Assembly: GCA_910578815.1 (NCBI GenBank)
Contig: CAJTSE010000002.1
Location: 62,001-126,000, forward strand
Reading direction: 5' to 3'
DNA from: an uncultured Acetatifactor sp.
GTDB taxonomy: Bacteria; Bacillota; Clostridia; Lachnospirales; Lachnospiraceae
Length of the DNA: 64,000 nucleotides
In this document: positions 17,903 through 26,617 of the stretch, piece by piece
Position numbering within the stretch: the stretch's first letter is position 1
How the letters are laid out: every line of letters begins with the position of its first letter
The notes under the pieces: model-generated
The model's database searches: none
What the model was told of the DNA's origin: nothing
What the model saw: only the letters and a program-made list of their open reading frames with translations
Program-made: the position numbers and the translations under genes

Positions 17903-18841
17903 ATGTTATACTTACACTCTCTTTCCGAGGCGGAAGAAATTTTTAAGGCGTTAAGCACTCCCATGCGGCTCCGCATTCTGGAATTGGTTTATGAAGATGA
18001 TCAGATGAGTATGAACGACCTGGCAAAGGCTCTTGGACTGACCAACAGTGCAATTTCTCTGCATGTCAGCAAGCTGGAAGACGCGGGACTGATTGCAATC
18101 CACACCACTTCCGGGAAAAGAGGGGTCATGAAAATTGTCCGCCCTACCTATTCCCGCCTGCTGGTAGACATGGCACCTCAGGTAAAACCCCGGCACTGTT
18201 ATACGGATGACATTTCGGTAGGACACTTTATTTCCTGTGAGGTACACCCGACCTGCGGCCTGGCAACCCCCACCAACATTATCGGAGATCTGGACAATCC
18301 CAAGGTGTTTTCCTATCCGGAGCGCTTCAGTGCGGATATTGTCTGGATCGGATATGGCAGTTTAACCTACAGCCTGCCCAACCGCTTAAATCCCGGACAA
18401 TCTCTTCATGAACTTCAAATCTCCTTTGAGATTTCCTCGGAATGCCCTGAATTTAACCAGGACTATCCCAGCGACATTCATTTTTCCATCAATGGCATTC
18501 CTCTGGGAAAATGGATCAGCCCCGGAGATTACGGTGCAAGAAGGGGTATTATTTCTCCCTACTGGTGGCCTGAACTGCTGAATCAGTACGGACTGTTAAA
18601 ATCCCTTATCATTAACGAAAACGGTACTTTTATCGACGGCACCCTGCGCATCTCCAAGACCAGGATCCAAGACCTGCATATAGACCACAACAGCTCCATA
18701 GACTTTACCTTCTCCGTACCTCAGGACACCCCTAACTGCGGCGGACTCACTCTGTTCGGAGAAAACTTCGGAGATTACAGCCAAGCCATCCGTGTAAAGG
18801 CATATTATGACGACACAGAATCCGAAACCGCAAAACAGTAA
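17903..18841 (+). CDS. ArsR-family winged-helix regulator with fused C-terminal domain
   Basis: A 312-residue DNA-binding protein. Residues about 8-75 form an ArsR-type winged helix (LSTPMRLRILELVYED, LTNSAISLHVSKLEDAGLI). The remaining 230 residues are a beta-rich domain seen in COG4189-like predicted regulators (from memory), with no obvious metal-binding Cys set; it may sense a carbohydrate or other ligand. GGAGG lies 7 bases before the ATG. It is transcribed away from the glycan operon and is the likely local regulator, acting on the TTAAGT sites in the shared spacer. Whether it represses or activates cannot be read from sequence. Its stop lies 12 bases from the convergent carboxypeptidase gene stop. 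Confidence 0.85.
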   Translation: MLYLHSLSEAEEIFKALSTPMRLRILELVYEDDQMSMNDLAKALGLTNSAISLHVSKLEDAGLIAIHTTSGKRGVMKIVRPTYSRLLVDMAPQVKPRHCYTDDISVGHFISCEVHPTCGLATPTNIIGDLDNPKVFSYPERFSADIVWIGYGSLTYSLPNRLNPGQSLHELQISFEISSECPEFNQDYPSDIHFSINGIPLGKWISPGDYGARRGIISPYWWPELLNQYGLLKSLIINENGTFIDGTLRISKTRIQDLHIDHNSSIDFTFSVPQDTPNCGGLTLFGENFGDYSQAIRVKAYYDDTESETAKQ

Positions 18842-18853
18842 AGGCTTTTCCTG

Positions 18854-20251
18854 TTAATTCAGCCACGTCTGATACAGCGCCACATGGTCGTTGATGCACG
18901 GGAAAGAACCGCTGGAACCGGCCGTGACACAAATATATTCCTTTCCGCTTGTATCTGCCGCAAGACTTGCCGCACAGCTTTTGGACTGTACCACATAGCC
19001 GGTCTTACCGCAGATCACTTCTCCGTGAGTATCTTTATCCTCAATCCTGCGCAGAAACCAGTTAGAAAGAGTAAGTCCCTCCGGATGCTGGACAGTGGCG
19101 GCGGTATGATAAGTATGTGCCGACAGAACGTCACGACAGAAGGGATTGTCCGCCGCAGTCTTTAAGATCACGGCAATATCATACACGGTGCTGTAATGAT
19201 TCTGATCATAAAGGCCCACACAGTTGGTAAAATGTGTGGATTCCGACAGGCCAAGCTCTGCCAGCTTCTGATTCATCAATTCCACAAAGGCCTCGTGAGA
19301 ACCCGCTACATAGCATGCCAGCCCCAGTGCAGCATCTGCGCCGGAGGGCAGGATTGTACCGTAAAACAAATCTCTTACCGTTACCTTCTCTCCCACCTCA
19401 AATCCCACATTGCTGCATCCGTTTACAAAGCTGTAATCAGTGATGTCTATGGTGATTTCAAAGGTTTCATCCAGCACGGAGCTGCTTCTCCAGTCCTCTC
19501 CGCCGATCCCAAGGGCATCTGCCGCAGTCAGCACTGTCAGCACCTTCGTCATGGATGCGGGGCTCATGGAAGATTTTGCGCTTCGCTCAGCCAGTATGAC
19601 ACCGTTCTCCACGTCAATGATTACTCCATATTCGCTGATAATGCTGTCCGCAAATCCGGCAGTGGCAGCAGTGCTTATCGCCTCATAGCTTTTCGGCTGT
19701 AATCTTTCTGAGCCTTCCCCGTCCGCCCCCTGAACGGAGCCGTTTTCCGGGTCATCAATTTCCGTTCCTATGTTTACGTTGCCCGCCGCCCCCACGGCAG
19801 CCACATTTACAAGGAGGCCTGTTTCGTTTCCTGAATCTGTACTGTCAGGCTCCGGAGCGGACTGGTTTCCGAAAAGGTCCTCCTCCGTTCCTCCATGCCC
19901 CGATGCAGACCCGTTTCCGGAGTCCTGCAGGCCTATATCCTCCTGATGATCCGCTTCCGGAGGCATGGTCAACATCACATACTCTCCGTCTGCCCCCGGA
20001 TTTCCACTCTTAGCCGATGCAAACTGTCCGCTGCCGCTGTCTGCGCCCTCGCCCTGATCTCCCCGTGAGGCTCTCGCCGCCAGCCCGCCGATTCCCATCA
20101 CCGCTATAATTAATACTGCCAAAACAGCTGCGGGAATCACCTTTCTTTGGATCAGCTCCGCCCGCTTCTTTTCGCGTTTCATCTCTTCCAGCCTGCGCTT
20201 GCGCCTTGCTCTCCGCTCTTCTTCCGTTTCGTTTATTCTCTCATTATACAT
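18854..20251 (-). CDS. D-alanyl-D-alanine carboxypeptidase (membrane-anchored)
   Basis: A 465-residue serine peptidase acting on peptidoglycan outside the membrane. A highly charged cytoplasmic N-terminus (about 36 residues, Glu/Arg/Lys-rich) precedes one transmembrane helix (about 37-57) and a low-complexity Gly/Ser/Asp/Glu linker to about residue 190. The catalytic domain has SMTK (Ser233-Lys236), PSGADAA in place of the usual SxN-type SGN, and CGKTG near residue 420. The linker is unusually long for this family. A ribosome binding site is weak. It is probably monocistronic, with a promoter at 20320-20347. Confidence 0.88.
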   Translation of the reverse strand: MYNERINETEEERRARRKRRLEEMKREKKRAELIQRKVIPAAVLAVLIIAVMGIGGLAARASRGDQGEGADSGSGQFASAKSGNPGADGEYVMLTMPPEADHQEDIGLQDSGNGSASGHGGTEEDLFGNQSAPEPDSTDSGNETGLLVNVAAVGAAGNVNIGTEIDDPENGSVQGADGEGSERLQPKSYEAISTAATAGFADSIISEYGVIIDVENGVILAERSAKSSMSPASMTKVLTVLTAADALGIGGEDWRSSSVLDETFEITIDITDYSFVNGCSNVGFEVGEKVTVRDLFYGTILPSGADAALGLACYVAGSHEAFVELMNQKLAELGLSESTHFTNCVGLYDQNHYSTVYDIAVILKTAADNPFCRDVLSAHTYHTAATVQHPEGLTLSNWFLRRIEDKDTHGEVICGKTGYVVQSKSCAASLAADTSGKEYICVTAGSSGSFPCINDHVALYQTWLN

Positions 20252-20319
20252 CTGTAATTACTTTCTATTATCCTTCCGTTCATTCTATTCAGCAGCTTCT
20301 GATTGCAGAATCTTTCTCT

Positions 20320-20347
20320 ATTATATCCATTATATCCGTTTTTCCAA
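20320..20347 (-). promoter_or_regulatory. Promoter upstream of D-Ala-D-Ala carboxypeptidase
   Basis: On the minus strand TTGGAA (20342-20347) and TATAAT (20320-20325) are 16 bases apart. A second TATAAT lies 9 bases upstream of the -10 as part of a repeated GGATATAAT. Spacing and sequence fit sigma-A. Confidence 0.55.
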
Positions 20348-20395
20348 AATTTCTGATACCGCACGCCACCCTGAAAAATCAGTGCAGCGCCTCTT

Positions 20396-20884
20396 TCAAG
20401 CCTTCCTCACAATATCGGCAAACTCTGCATTTGCCGCCCTTATAAGATCAGCAGGCGCAAGTTCCAGCTGGGAACCGATACGTCCGCCGCTGACAATCAT
20501 TTTCTCCAGAGCCTGCGCCGAGCTGTCGATACGGGTCACATACTGTTTTTTCATGCCTATAGCGGTACACCCGCCCCGTATATAGCCGGTAACGGCATTT
20601 ATTTCCTTTACGTGGAGCATCTCCACACTCTTTTCCCCCACGCTTCTTGCCGCCGCTTTCAAATCCAGTTCATCGGCAACGGGAATCACAAAGACAAAAT
20701 AATTCTTGCTGTTTCCCACAGTCACCAGCGTTTTATAAACCTTTTCATGCGGCAGGCCCAGCAGATCCGCAATCTGCAGCCCGTCCACAAACTCTTCGCA
20801 TTCATAGGTATAATGGACAAAAGGAATTCCCATGGACTCCAAAATCCGCATGGCGTTGGTCTTCACTTCTTTTTGCTTTGACAC
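20396..20884 (-). CDS. ybaK: YbaK/EbsC-type aminoacyl-tRNA deacylase
   Basis: A 162-residue cytoplasmic protein of the YbaK/ProRS-editing family, whose members hydrolyse mischarged Cys-tRNA(Pro) or related aminoacyl-tRNAs. Family features are visible: KTNAMRILESMGIPF at the N-terminus, the conserved Lys in HEKVYKTLV, and GGCTAIGMKK near the C-terminus, in the position of the usual GG(x)SP(x)G-type loop. The start is taken as GTG at 20884 with AAGGAGA about 5 bases upstream; the frame extends to 20992, but those extra residues have no ribosome binding site and overlap the promoter. Confidence 0.88.
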   Translation of the reverse strand: MSKQKEVKTNAMRILESMGIPFVHYTYECEEFVDGLQIADLLGLPHEKVYKTLVTVGNSKNYFVFVIPVADELDLKAAARSVGEKSVEMLHVKEINAVTGYIRGGCTAIGMKKQYVTRIDSSAQALEKMIVSGGRIGSQLELAPADLIRAANAEFADIVRKA

Positions 20885-20920
20885 GTTTCTCTCCTTAAAA
20901 GAGCAGTTTTGCATCTTTAA

Positions 20921-20949
20921 TTTACAAATTTCATCTTCCATGCTATACT
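20921..20949 (+). promoter_or_regulatory. Promoter of MFS transporter gene
   Basis: TTTACA (20921-20926) and TATACT (20944-20949) with a 17-base spacer, about 70 bases before the ATG at 21020. It faces a minus-strand promoter at 20961-20989; together the two -10 boxes form a TATACT/AGTATA inverted pair. Confidence 0.55.
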
Positions 20950-20960
20950 TGCTTGAGTTT

Positions 20961-20989
20961 AGTATAACATAGCTTTTACCACACTGCCA
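20961..20989 (-). promoter_or_regulatory. Promoter of YbaK-type deacylase gene
   Basis: Minus-strand TGGCAG (20984-20989) and TATACT (20961-20966), 17 bases apart. The -35 box is weak. Transcription would start about 70 bases before the GTG start at 20884. Confidence 0.45.
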
Positions 20990-21019
20990 CAAAAGATTCC
21001 GAAGAACAGGAGGCTTTTC

Positions 21020-22216
21020 ATGTATTCCTTATTACTGGTGATTATTTACATAGCCTTTATCAGTCTGGGACTGCCGGACTCACTGGTGGGTTCCGCCTGG
21101 CCGGTTATGCACCGGGACCTGCAGGTGCCCGTTTCGTACATGGGCATCATCACCATGCTGATCTCCGGCGGCACCATTCTCTCCAGCCTGTTTGCAGACC
21201 GGCTCACACGCAAATTTGGCACGGGACCGGTGGCCGCAGTCAGCGTTTTTCTTACCGCCGCCGCACTGTTTGGCTTTTCCGTCTCGGATTCCTTCCTGCT
21301 TCTCTGCATCTGGGCAGTCCCCTACGGCCTGGGCGCCGGCGCAGTGGATGCCTCTTTGAATAATTATGTAGCCCTCCACTATGCCTCCCGGCATATGAGC
21401 TGGCTCCACTGCTTCTGGGGTGTGGGCTGCTCCGTCAGCCCCTATATTATGAGCTATGCCCTCACCGCGCACTCCAGCTGGAGCCTGGGCTTCCGTATTG
21501 TATCCGTCATTCAGATTGTACTCACTACCGCGCTGTTCTTAAGTCTCCCCCTGTGGAAAAAAGCCGCGGCTGCAAAGATAAAGCCTGCTCAGGATAACAA
21601 GCCAGCCACAGCTTCCTCCGGCGAATCGTCCACCGCAAAGCCTCTCACCATCGGCCGGATGCTGCGAATGAAAGGGGTGCCTCTGGTGCTGGCCACCTTC
21701 TGGGCTTACTGCGCCCTGGAATCCACTACCGGCATCTGGGCCAGCAGCTATCTGGTACAACACCGGGGGATCGACGCCGAGACGGCCGCCATGTTTGCCT
21801 CCCTGTTTTACTTAGGCATCACCTTCGGCCGCTTCCTCAGCGGCTTTGTGGCGGACAGACTGGGTGACCGCAGACTGATCCGCATCGGCACGCTGACCGT
21901 TCTGGCCGGCGCAGTTCTGGTCCTGCTGCCGCTTCCGCTTCACTTTCCTGCCCTGGCCGGACTGATCGTGATCGGCCTCGGCTGTGCCCCGATCTACCCT
22001 TCCATCATTCACTCCACCCCTGCCAACTTCGGGGCGGAGAATTCTCAGGCCATCATCGGCGTCCAGATGGCGAGTGCCTATCTAGGCTCCACCTTCATGC
22101 CGCCCCTGTTCGGCCTTCTGGCCGCGCATGTGTCCATCGGGCTCTATCCCGCCTATCTGCTGCTGTTCGGGGGCCTGATGCTGTTCACTCAAAAACGGCT
22201 GTACGCGGAATGTTAA
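21020..22216 (+). CDS. Major facilitator superfamily transporter
   Basis: A 398-residue integral membrane protein with about 12 predicted helices and a central cytoplasmic loop near residue 190 (Ala/Lys/Ser-rich). Typical MFS loop motifs are present after helix 2 (ADRLTRKFGTGP) and after helix 8 (GFVADRLGDRRLIRIG). The pattern, including GAVDASLNNYVA and HCFWGVG, resembles FucP/YfkF-like carriers of the fucose-glucose-galactose branch, but substrate cannot be assigned. ACAGGAGG lies 7 bases upstream of the ATG. The gene stands alone, divergent from the deacylase and convergent with etfA. Confidence 0.9.
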   Translation: MYSLLLVIIYIAFISLGLPDSLVGSAWPVMHRDLQVPVSYMGIITMLISGGTILSSLFADRLTRKFGTGPVAAVSVFLTAAALFGFSVSDSFLLLCIWAVPYGLGAGAVDASLNNYVALHYASRHMSWLHCFWGVGCSVSPYIMSYALTAHSSWSLGFRIVSVIQIVLTTALFLSLPLWKKAAAAKIKPAQDNKPATASSGESSTAKPLTIGRMLRMKGVPLVLATFWAYCALESTTGIWASSYLVQHRGIDAETAAMFASLFYLGITFGRFLSGFVADRLGDRRLIRIGTLTVLAGAVLVLLPLPLHFPALAGLIVIGLGCAPIYPSIIHSTPANFGAENSQAIIGVQMASAYLGSTFMPPLFGLLAAHVSIGLYPAYLLLFGGLMLFTQKRLYAEC

Positions 22217-22278
22217 TAACTCCGCTGACGAAAGTGAAACGGAGTCAAAAAGAAACATATGCTGCATAGCATACAACG

Positions 22279-22335
22279 CAAAAAGGCGCATTCACAGGAT
22301 TGCCCTGGTCACAGGGACAAATCCATGAATACGCC
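22279..22335 (-). terminator. Terminator of butyrate operon
   Basis: Plus-strand AGGCGCATTCACAGGATTG and its imperfect complement (to 22335) form a stem of about 24 bases; on the minus strand the hairpin is followed by TTTTTG. It ends the thl-etfA transcript and may also block convergent transcription. Between it and the etfA stop lies a short element with two copies of TACGGTGGCTC (22343 and 22403). Confidence 0.75.
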
Positions 22336-22414
22336 TTAAACTACGGTGGCTCCTGCTTTTGCAACTCGCAAACGCTTCGCTTTTTGCTCGTATCGCCACC
22401 TAGAGTACGGTGGC

Positions 22415-23476
22415 TCAGTTTTTGTTCTTAGCTGCTTTCTCGCTCTTTAAGGCTGCGGTAAGCTGGGGCACGATCTTGTTTAAGTCGCCCACAATACCGT
22501 AATCGGCCACATCAAAGATGGGAGCGCTCTCGTCCTTATTGATCGCCACGATCAGATCGGACTCTTCCATACCGGCAACGTGCTGGATGGCGCCCGAAAT
22601 ACCGATGGCAAAATAAATCTGCGGACGAACGGTCTTGCCTGTCTGGCCTACCTGCAGATCCTTGGGCTTCCAGCCGGAATCCACTACCGCACGGGAACAG
22701 GATACGGTGCCGCCCATGACCTCGGCAAGCTCTTCCAGAATCTTAAAGTTCTCCGGGCTGCCCACGCCGCGGCCGCCGGAAACCAGTACCTTAGCATCCA
22801 TAATGTCAACCGTATCGGAAACAGCCTTTACCACTTCCTTGATGGTTACATACCTGTTGTTGGGCGTAAAGCCGGGATTAAATTCCTCCACCACAGCCTT
22901 TGCACCTGCCACAGGCTGGATCTTCTGCATAACGCCGGGACGGACGGTTGCCATCTGCGGACGGTTGTCCGGGCAGGCAATAGTTGCAATGGTATTGCCG
23001 CCGAAAGCAGGACGAGTCATCAGCAGCTGGTTATGCTTCTGCTCGATTCCGGGCTTGGGCTCCAGCGGAAAATCGCCGATTTCCAGCACGGTACAGTCTG
23101 CGGTCAGGCCGGTTGCCACCCTTGCGGAAACCGTGGGGCCTAAGTCTCTGCCGATGGCGGTAGCGCCCACCAGCACGATTTCCGGCTTATACTGATTAAT
23201 GGCGGAAGCCAACGCATGAGCATAGGGCTCTGTCCTGTAAACCTCCAGTTCGGGATCATCTATCAGGATCACCTTATCCGCGCCGTACTCTGCCAGCTTG
23301 TCAGCCAGACCCTTTACCTGATACCCGATCAAAACTGCCGTCACTTCCGTAGAAAGCTTCTCCGCCAGCTCCTTACCCTTGCCAAGCAGCTCATATGCAA
23401 TCCCGCTGATTTCATTGTCTACCTGCTGGGCGAACACAAATACGCCCTTGTATTCTTCAATATTATTGGTTACCAT
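22415..23476 (-). CDS. etfA: Electron transfer flavoprotein alpha subunit
   Basis: A 353-residue cytoplasmic flavoprotein subunit. The C-terminal FAD-binding signature is clear: VSGGRGVGSPENF, (S)RAVVDSGWKP, QVGQTGKTVRPQIY, AIGISGAIQH and IVAINKD. With EtfB and butyryl-CoA dehydrogenase it forms the Bcd/EtfAB complex, which couples crotonyl-CoA reduction by NADH to ferredoxin reduction by electron bifurcation in butyrate producers. AGGAGG lies 6 bases before the ATG. It is the last gene of the six-gene operon, 15 bases after etfB. Confidence 0.97.
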   Translation of the reverse strand: MVTNNIEEYKGVFVFAQQVDNEISGIAYELLGKGKELAEKLSTEVTAVLIGYQVKGLADKLAEYGADKVILIDDPELEVYRTEPYAHALASAINQYKPEIVLVGATAIGRDLGPTVSARVATGLTADCTVLEIGDFPLEPKPGIEQKHNQLLMTRPAFGGNTIATIACPDNRPQMATVRPGVMQKIQPVAGAKAVVEEFNPGFTPNNRYVTIKEVVKAVSDTVDIMDAKVLVSGGRGVGSPENFKILEELAEVMGGTVSCSRAVVDSGWKPKDLQVGQTGKTVRPQIYFAIGISGAIQHVAGMEESDLIVAINKDESAPIFDVADYGIVGDLNKIVPQLTAALKSEKAAKNKN

Positions 23477-23491
23477 GGTTTGCCTCCTATA

Positions 23492-24277
23492 TTAGATAAT
23501 GTGCTTCTCTTTGAACTTGCCCACGATATAGCTTACCGCATCCTCCGGCGAATCGGGAACAACCTTCTCGCCTGCGCCCTTGCGGACCTTATCGGACGCC
23601 TTTGCAATCTTGGTAGGGGAGCCTGCCAGACCAAGGTTTCCGTCGTCCACATCCTTCAGGTCGGCTCTGCCCCAGGTTGTAATTTCTGCCTTGCAGGCCT
23701 CGAAAATGCCGCCGGGCGTCATATAACGGGGCTCGTTCAGCTCGGAAAGAGCAGTGATCAGACAAGGCATCTTGGTCTCAACCACATGATACCTGTCGTC
23801 ATACTGTCTCTGCACGGTAACCTTGTCGCCGTCAACCTTGATGTCCTGTGCATAGGAGATAACGGGAATCCCCAGATGCTCGGCAATCTGCGGGCCAACC
23901 TGTGCAGTATCGCCGTCAATCGCCTGACGTCCTGTAATAATCAGATCATAGTCCATATTCCTCAAAGCACCGGCAATGGTGGTGGAAGTTGCCCAGGTAT
24001 CCGCACCGCCCAGCACTCTGTCCGTTACCAGAACAGCATTGTCGGCTCCCATGGCCAGCGCCTCCAGAAGGATGTCCTTTGCCTTGGGAAGCCCCATGGT
24101 CAGCACGGTAACCTCTGCGCCGTACTGATCCTTTAATCTCAGCGCTGCCTCCAGGCCTGCCTTGTCATCGGGATTCATGATGGCAAGCATTGCGCCTCTG
24201 TCAAGGGTTCCGTCAGGATTAAATTTAACACCGCCCTTTGTATCGGGCACCTGCTTAACACAAACAACAATTTTCAT
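23492..24277 (-). CDS. etfB: Electron transfer flavoprotein beta subunit
   Basis: A 261-residue subunit that carries the bifurcating or AMP/FAD site in the Bcd-Etf complex. Recognised from the N-terminus MKIVVCVKQVPDT, NPDD.AGLEAALRLKD, the ADTWATS region, and ITGRQAIDGDTAQVGP, the standard EtfB signature. AAGGAGA lies about 7 bases upstream. It is between bcd (35-base gap) and etfA (14-base gap), so equal expression of both Etf subunits is expected. Confidence 0.97.
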   Translation of the reverse strand: MKIVVCVKQVPDTKGGVKFNPDGTLDRGAMLAIMNPDDKAGLEAALRLKDQYGAEVTVLTMGLPKAKDILLEALAMGADNAVLVTDRVLGGADTWATSTTIAGALRNMDYDLIITGRQAIDGDTAQVGPQIAEHLGIPVISYAQDIKVDGDKVTVQRQYDDRYHVVETKMPCLITALSELNEPRYMTPGGIFEACKAEITTWGRADLKDVDDGNLGLAGSPTKIAKASDKVRKGAGEKVVPDSPEDAVSYIVGKFKEKHII

Positions 24278-24312
24278 TGTATCTTCTCCTTACTCTATAT
24301 TTTTTGCTTTTT

Positions 24313-25479
24313 TTACTTGAGCAGACTTGCAGAGATGACCATCCTCTGAACTTCGGAAGTACCCTCGTAGATCTCGGTGATCTTGGCGTCACGCATCATG
24401 CGCTCCACCTCATACTCTCTGATATAGCCGTAGCCGCCGTGCAGCTGGACAGCCTTGGTGGTAACCTCCATGGCAACCTCCGCCGCATAAAGTTTCGCCT
24501 GCGCAGCCTCCACAGAATAAGAAGTCTTCGGATTGCTTCTGTACTCATCCTTCTTAAGAGCCGCCTTATACACCAGCATCTTGGCAGCCTCAACCTTGGT
24601 AGCCATGTCAGCCAGCTGGAACTGGGTGTTCTGGAAGCCGCTGATGGACTTGCCGAACTGCTTTCTCTCCTGGGTGTATGCAATGGTTCTCTCAAGAGCA
24701 CCCTCCGCAATGCCAAGAGCCTGTGCAGCGATACCGATTCGTCCTCCATCTAAGGTGTGCATGGCAATGTTGAAGCCCTTGCCCTGCTGTCCCAGCAGAT
24801 TGCCCTTAGGAATCCTGCAGTCCGTAAAGATCAGCTCATAGGTAGAGGATCCGCGGATACCCATCTTCTTCTCCTTGGTACCGAAGGTGAAGCCGGGCGT
24901 TCCTTTCTCGACGATAAAAGCGGAAATTTCCTTCAGCTTTCTGCCCTTCTTTTCCACGGTGCCCGTCACGGCAATCACAATATATACATCAGCTTCCTTA
25001 CCGTTGGTAATAAAGCACTTGGAGCCGTTTAACACCCACTCGTCCCCGTCCAGTACAGCCTTGGTCTGCTGTCCCTGGGCATCCGTGCCGGCACCAGGCT
25101 CCGTCAGGCCGAAAGCGCCGACCTTGCGGCCACTTGCCAGATCCGGAAGATACTTTTTCTTCTGCTCTTCCGTGCCGTAGGTCAGAATCGGATCAACGCA
25201 GAGAGAAGTATGCGCGGAAACAATAACGCCTGTTGTTCCGCATACCTTGGAAAGCTCCTCCACGCACATAACATAGGTTAGAATGTCACAGCCCTGCCCG
25301 CCATACTCCTTGGGAACAGGAATGCCCAGAAAGCCGTACTTTGCCATTTTTTCTACAGTCTCTCTGGGGAAACGCTCTTCCTCGTCAACCTCCTGTGCCA
25401 GCGGCTTTACCTCTGTCTCGGCAAAGTCCTTAAACAGCTGTCTTGCCATCTCATGCTCTTTGGATAATGTAAAATCCAT
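24313..25479 (-). CDS. bcd: Butyryl-CoA dehydrogenase
   Basis: A 388-residue short-chain acyl-CoA dehydrogenase; it reduces crotonyl-CoA to butyryl-CoA. Visible family marks are FGLTEPGAGTDAQG (FAD/substrate loop), QALGIAEGALE, RKQFGKSI, QLHGGYGYIREYEVER and IYEGTSEVQ, with catalytic-base candidate Glu372 in the last motif. Length is standard. It is followed by etfB and etfA, as expected for the bifurcating complex. A large hairpin lies in the gap to the upstream hbd gene. Confidence 0.97.
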   Translation of the reverse strand: MDFTLSKEHEMARQLFKDFAETEVKPLAQEVDEEERFPRETVEKMAKYGFLGIPVPKEYGGQGCDILTYVMCVEELSKVCGTTGVIVSAHTSLCVDPILTYGTEEQKKKYLPDLASGRKVGAFGLTEPGAGTDAQGQQTKAVLDGDEWVLNGSKCFITNGKEADVYIVIAVTGTVEKKGRKLKEISAFIVEKGTPGFTFGTKEKKMGIRGSSTYELIFTDCRIPKGNLLGQQGKGFNIAMHTLDGGRIGIAAQALGIAEGALERTIAYTQERKQFGKSISGFQNTQFQLADMATKVEAAKMLVYKAALKKDEYRSNPKTSYSVEAAQAKLYAAEVAMEVTTKAVQLHGGYGYIREYEVERMMRDAKITEIYEGTSEVQRMVISASLLK

Positions 25480-25528
25480 GATGTTTCATCCTCCATCCAT
25501 TAATTTGTTATTTACTACAGTCCACACG

Positions 25529-25582
25529 TCAGCCAGTCATGCTCAGGATCCATTTATACGGAGTCCTGAGCCGGCTGGCTGA
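25529..25582. repeat. Long hairpin between hbd and bcd
   Basis: TCAGCCAG (25529) pairs with CTGGCTGA (25575) and, inside it, GCTCAGGA pairs with TCCTGAGC, giving a two-part stem of about 16 pairs around an AT-rich centre. It lies wholly in the 132-base gap, downstream of the hbd stop. With no T-run it is more likely a processing or stability element than a terminator. Confidence 0.6.
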
Positions 25583-25611
25583 TAAAGGGAGCGAACAGGA
25601 ATCTGTCGCCC

Positions 25612-26451
25612 TTACTTTGAATAATTGTAAAATCCCTCGCCGGTCTTCTTGCCCAGCTTGCCCGCGCGGACCATTTTTCTCAAAAGGGGAGCGGGAGCAT
25701 ACTTGGAATCTCCTGTCTCTGCATAGATAACCTCCATAATAGCCAGCACGATGTCCAGGCCGATATAATCTCCAAGAGCCAAAGGCCCCATGGGATGATT
25801 TGCTCCCAGCTGCATGGCAACGTCAATATCCGCAACAGACGCAACACCTGCGGCATATACATTGACCGCCTCGTTGATCATGGGGATCAAAATCCTGTTT
25901 ACCACAAAGCCGGCTGCCTCATTAACCTCAACGGGAGTCTTGCCGATCTCAGCAGCAATGCCCTTTATCTTCTCCACAAGCTCTGCAGGCGTATTTGCAC
26001 CAGCAATTACCTCCACCAGCTTCATCCTGTCGGCAGGATTGAAGAAGTGCATACCAATCAGAGGACGATCAAGACCGTTGCCCATCTCGGTAATGGAAAG
26101 AGAAGAAGTATTGGAGGCAAAAATGCAGTCCTTCTTCACGATCTGCTGCAGTTCTGTAAAGGTCTGCTTCTTGATCGCCATATTCTCAGGGCATACTTCA
26201 ATTACAAGATCGCAGTCCGTACAAATGTCTTTTAAGCCGGTGACGATCTTATTCATGATCTCATCGCCCTTTTCTGCACTGATCTTTTCCTTGCCTACCA
26301 GGAAGTTAATGTTCTTCTGAATCTTTGCTCTGCCGCCGTCAGCAAACTCCTGCTTAATGTCGCAGAGGCAGACCTCATAACCGTCCGTCATGGCAAATGC
26401 CTGTGCGATCCCGGCTCCCATTGTACCTGCGCCGATAATACCTACTTTCAT
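25612..26451 (-). CDS. hbd: 3-hydroxybutyryl-CoA dehydrogenase
   Basis: A 279-residue NAD(P)-dependent enzyme converting acetoacetyl-CoA to 3-hydroxybutyryl-CoA. The N-terminal Rossmann motif is MKVGIIGAGTMGAGIAQAF; SNTSSLSITEM and GMHFFNPADRMKLVEVI carry the catalytic Ser and His-Glu residues; the C-terminal dimer domain has GFVVNRILIPM and GLDIVLAIMEV. AAAGGAGG 8 bases upstream fixes the start at 26451. The frame stays open to 26538, but those residues come from the repeat module at 26507 and are not part of the protein. Confidence 0.96.
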   Translation of the reverse strand: MKVGIIGAGTMGAGIAQAFAMTDGYEVCLCDIKQEFADGGRAKIQKNINFLVGKEKISAEKGDEIMNKIVTGLKDICTDCDLVIEVCPENMAIKKQTFTELQQIVKKDCIFASNTSSLSITEMGNGLDRPLIGMHFFNPADRMKLVEVIAGANTPAELVEKIKGIAAEIGKTPVEVNEAAGFVVNRILIPMINEAVNVYAAGVASVADIDVAMQLGANHPMGPLALGDYIGLDIVLAIMEVIYAETGDSKYAPAPLLRKMVRAGKLGKKTGEGFYNYSK

Positions 26452-26506
26452 GATAAATCCTCCTTTATCTATTCCTTCCTTTTCTTTAAAGACCAAATTC
26501 TTCTCA

Positions 26507-26617
26507 CATTTCCAGACATGCCGGCGTAACCGGCACAAACAATCCGTGAAACTAGAGTTCCAGGAAAAACGCTGTTCAAAGCGAACCCGTCCGCCTGCCT
26601 GCAGGGCTTTACCTGAC
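26507..26617. repeat. Composite palindromic intergenic element B
   Basis: Located between crt and hbd. It contains the 37-base module 26507-26543, with the hairpin GCCGG/CCGGC, followed by a GGAACT-like segment (GAAACTAGAGTTCC) and a CGCTGTTCAAAGCGAAC stretch that align with element A in the same order. The module matches that at 39894-39930 in every position except the 7-base centre. In the minus direction it lies just before the hbd leader. Confidence 0.75.

Noticed and set aside
18854..20251. Inactive carboxypeptidase because SxN reads Ser-Gly-Ala
   Set aside because: SMTK and KTG are intact and SGAD-type variants are known to me among clostridial D-Ala-D-Ala carboxypeptidases, so loss of activity is not supported.
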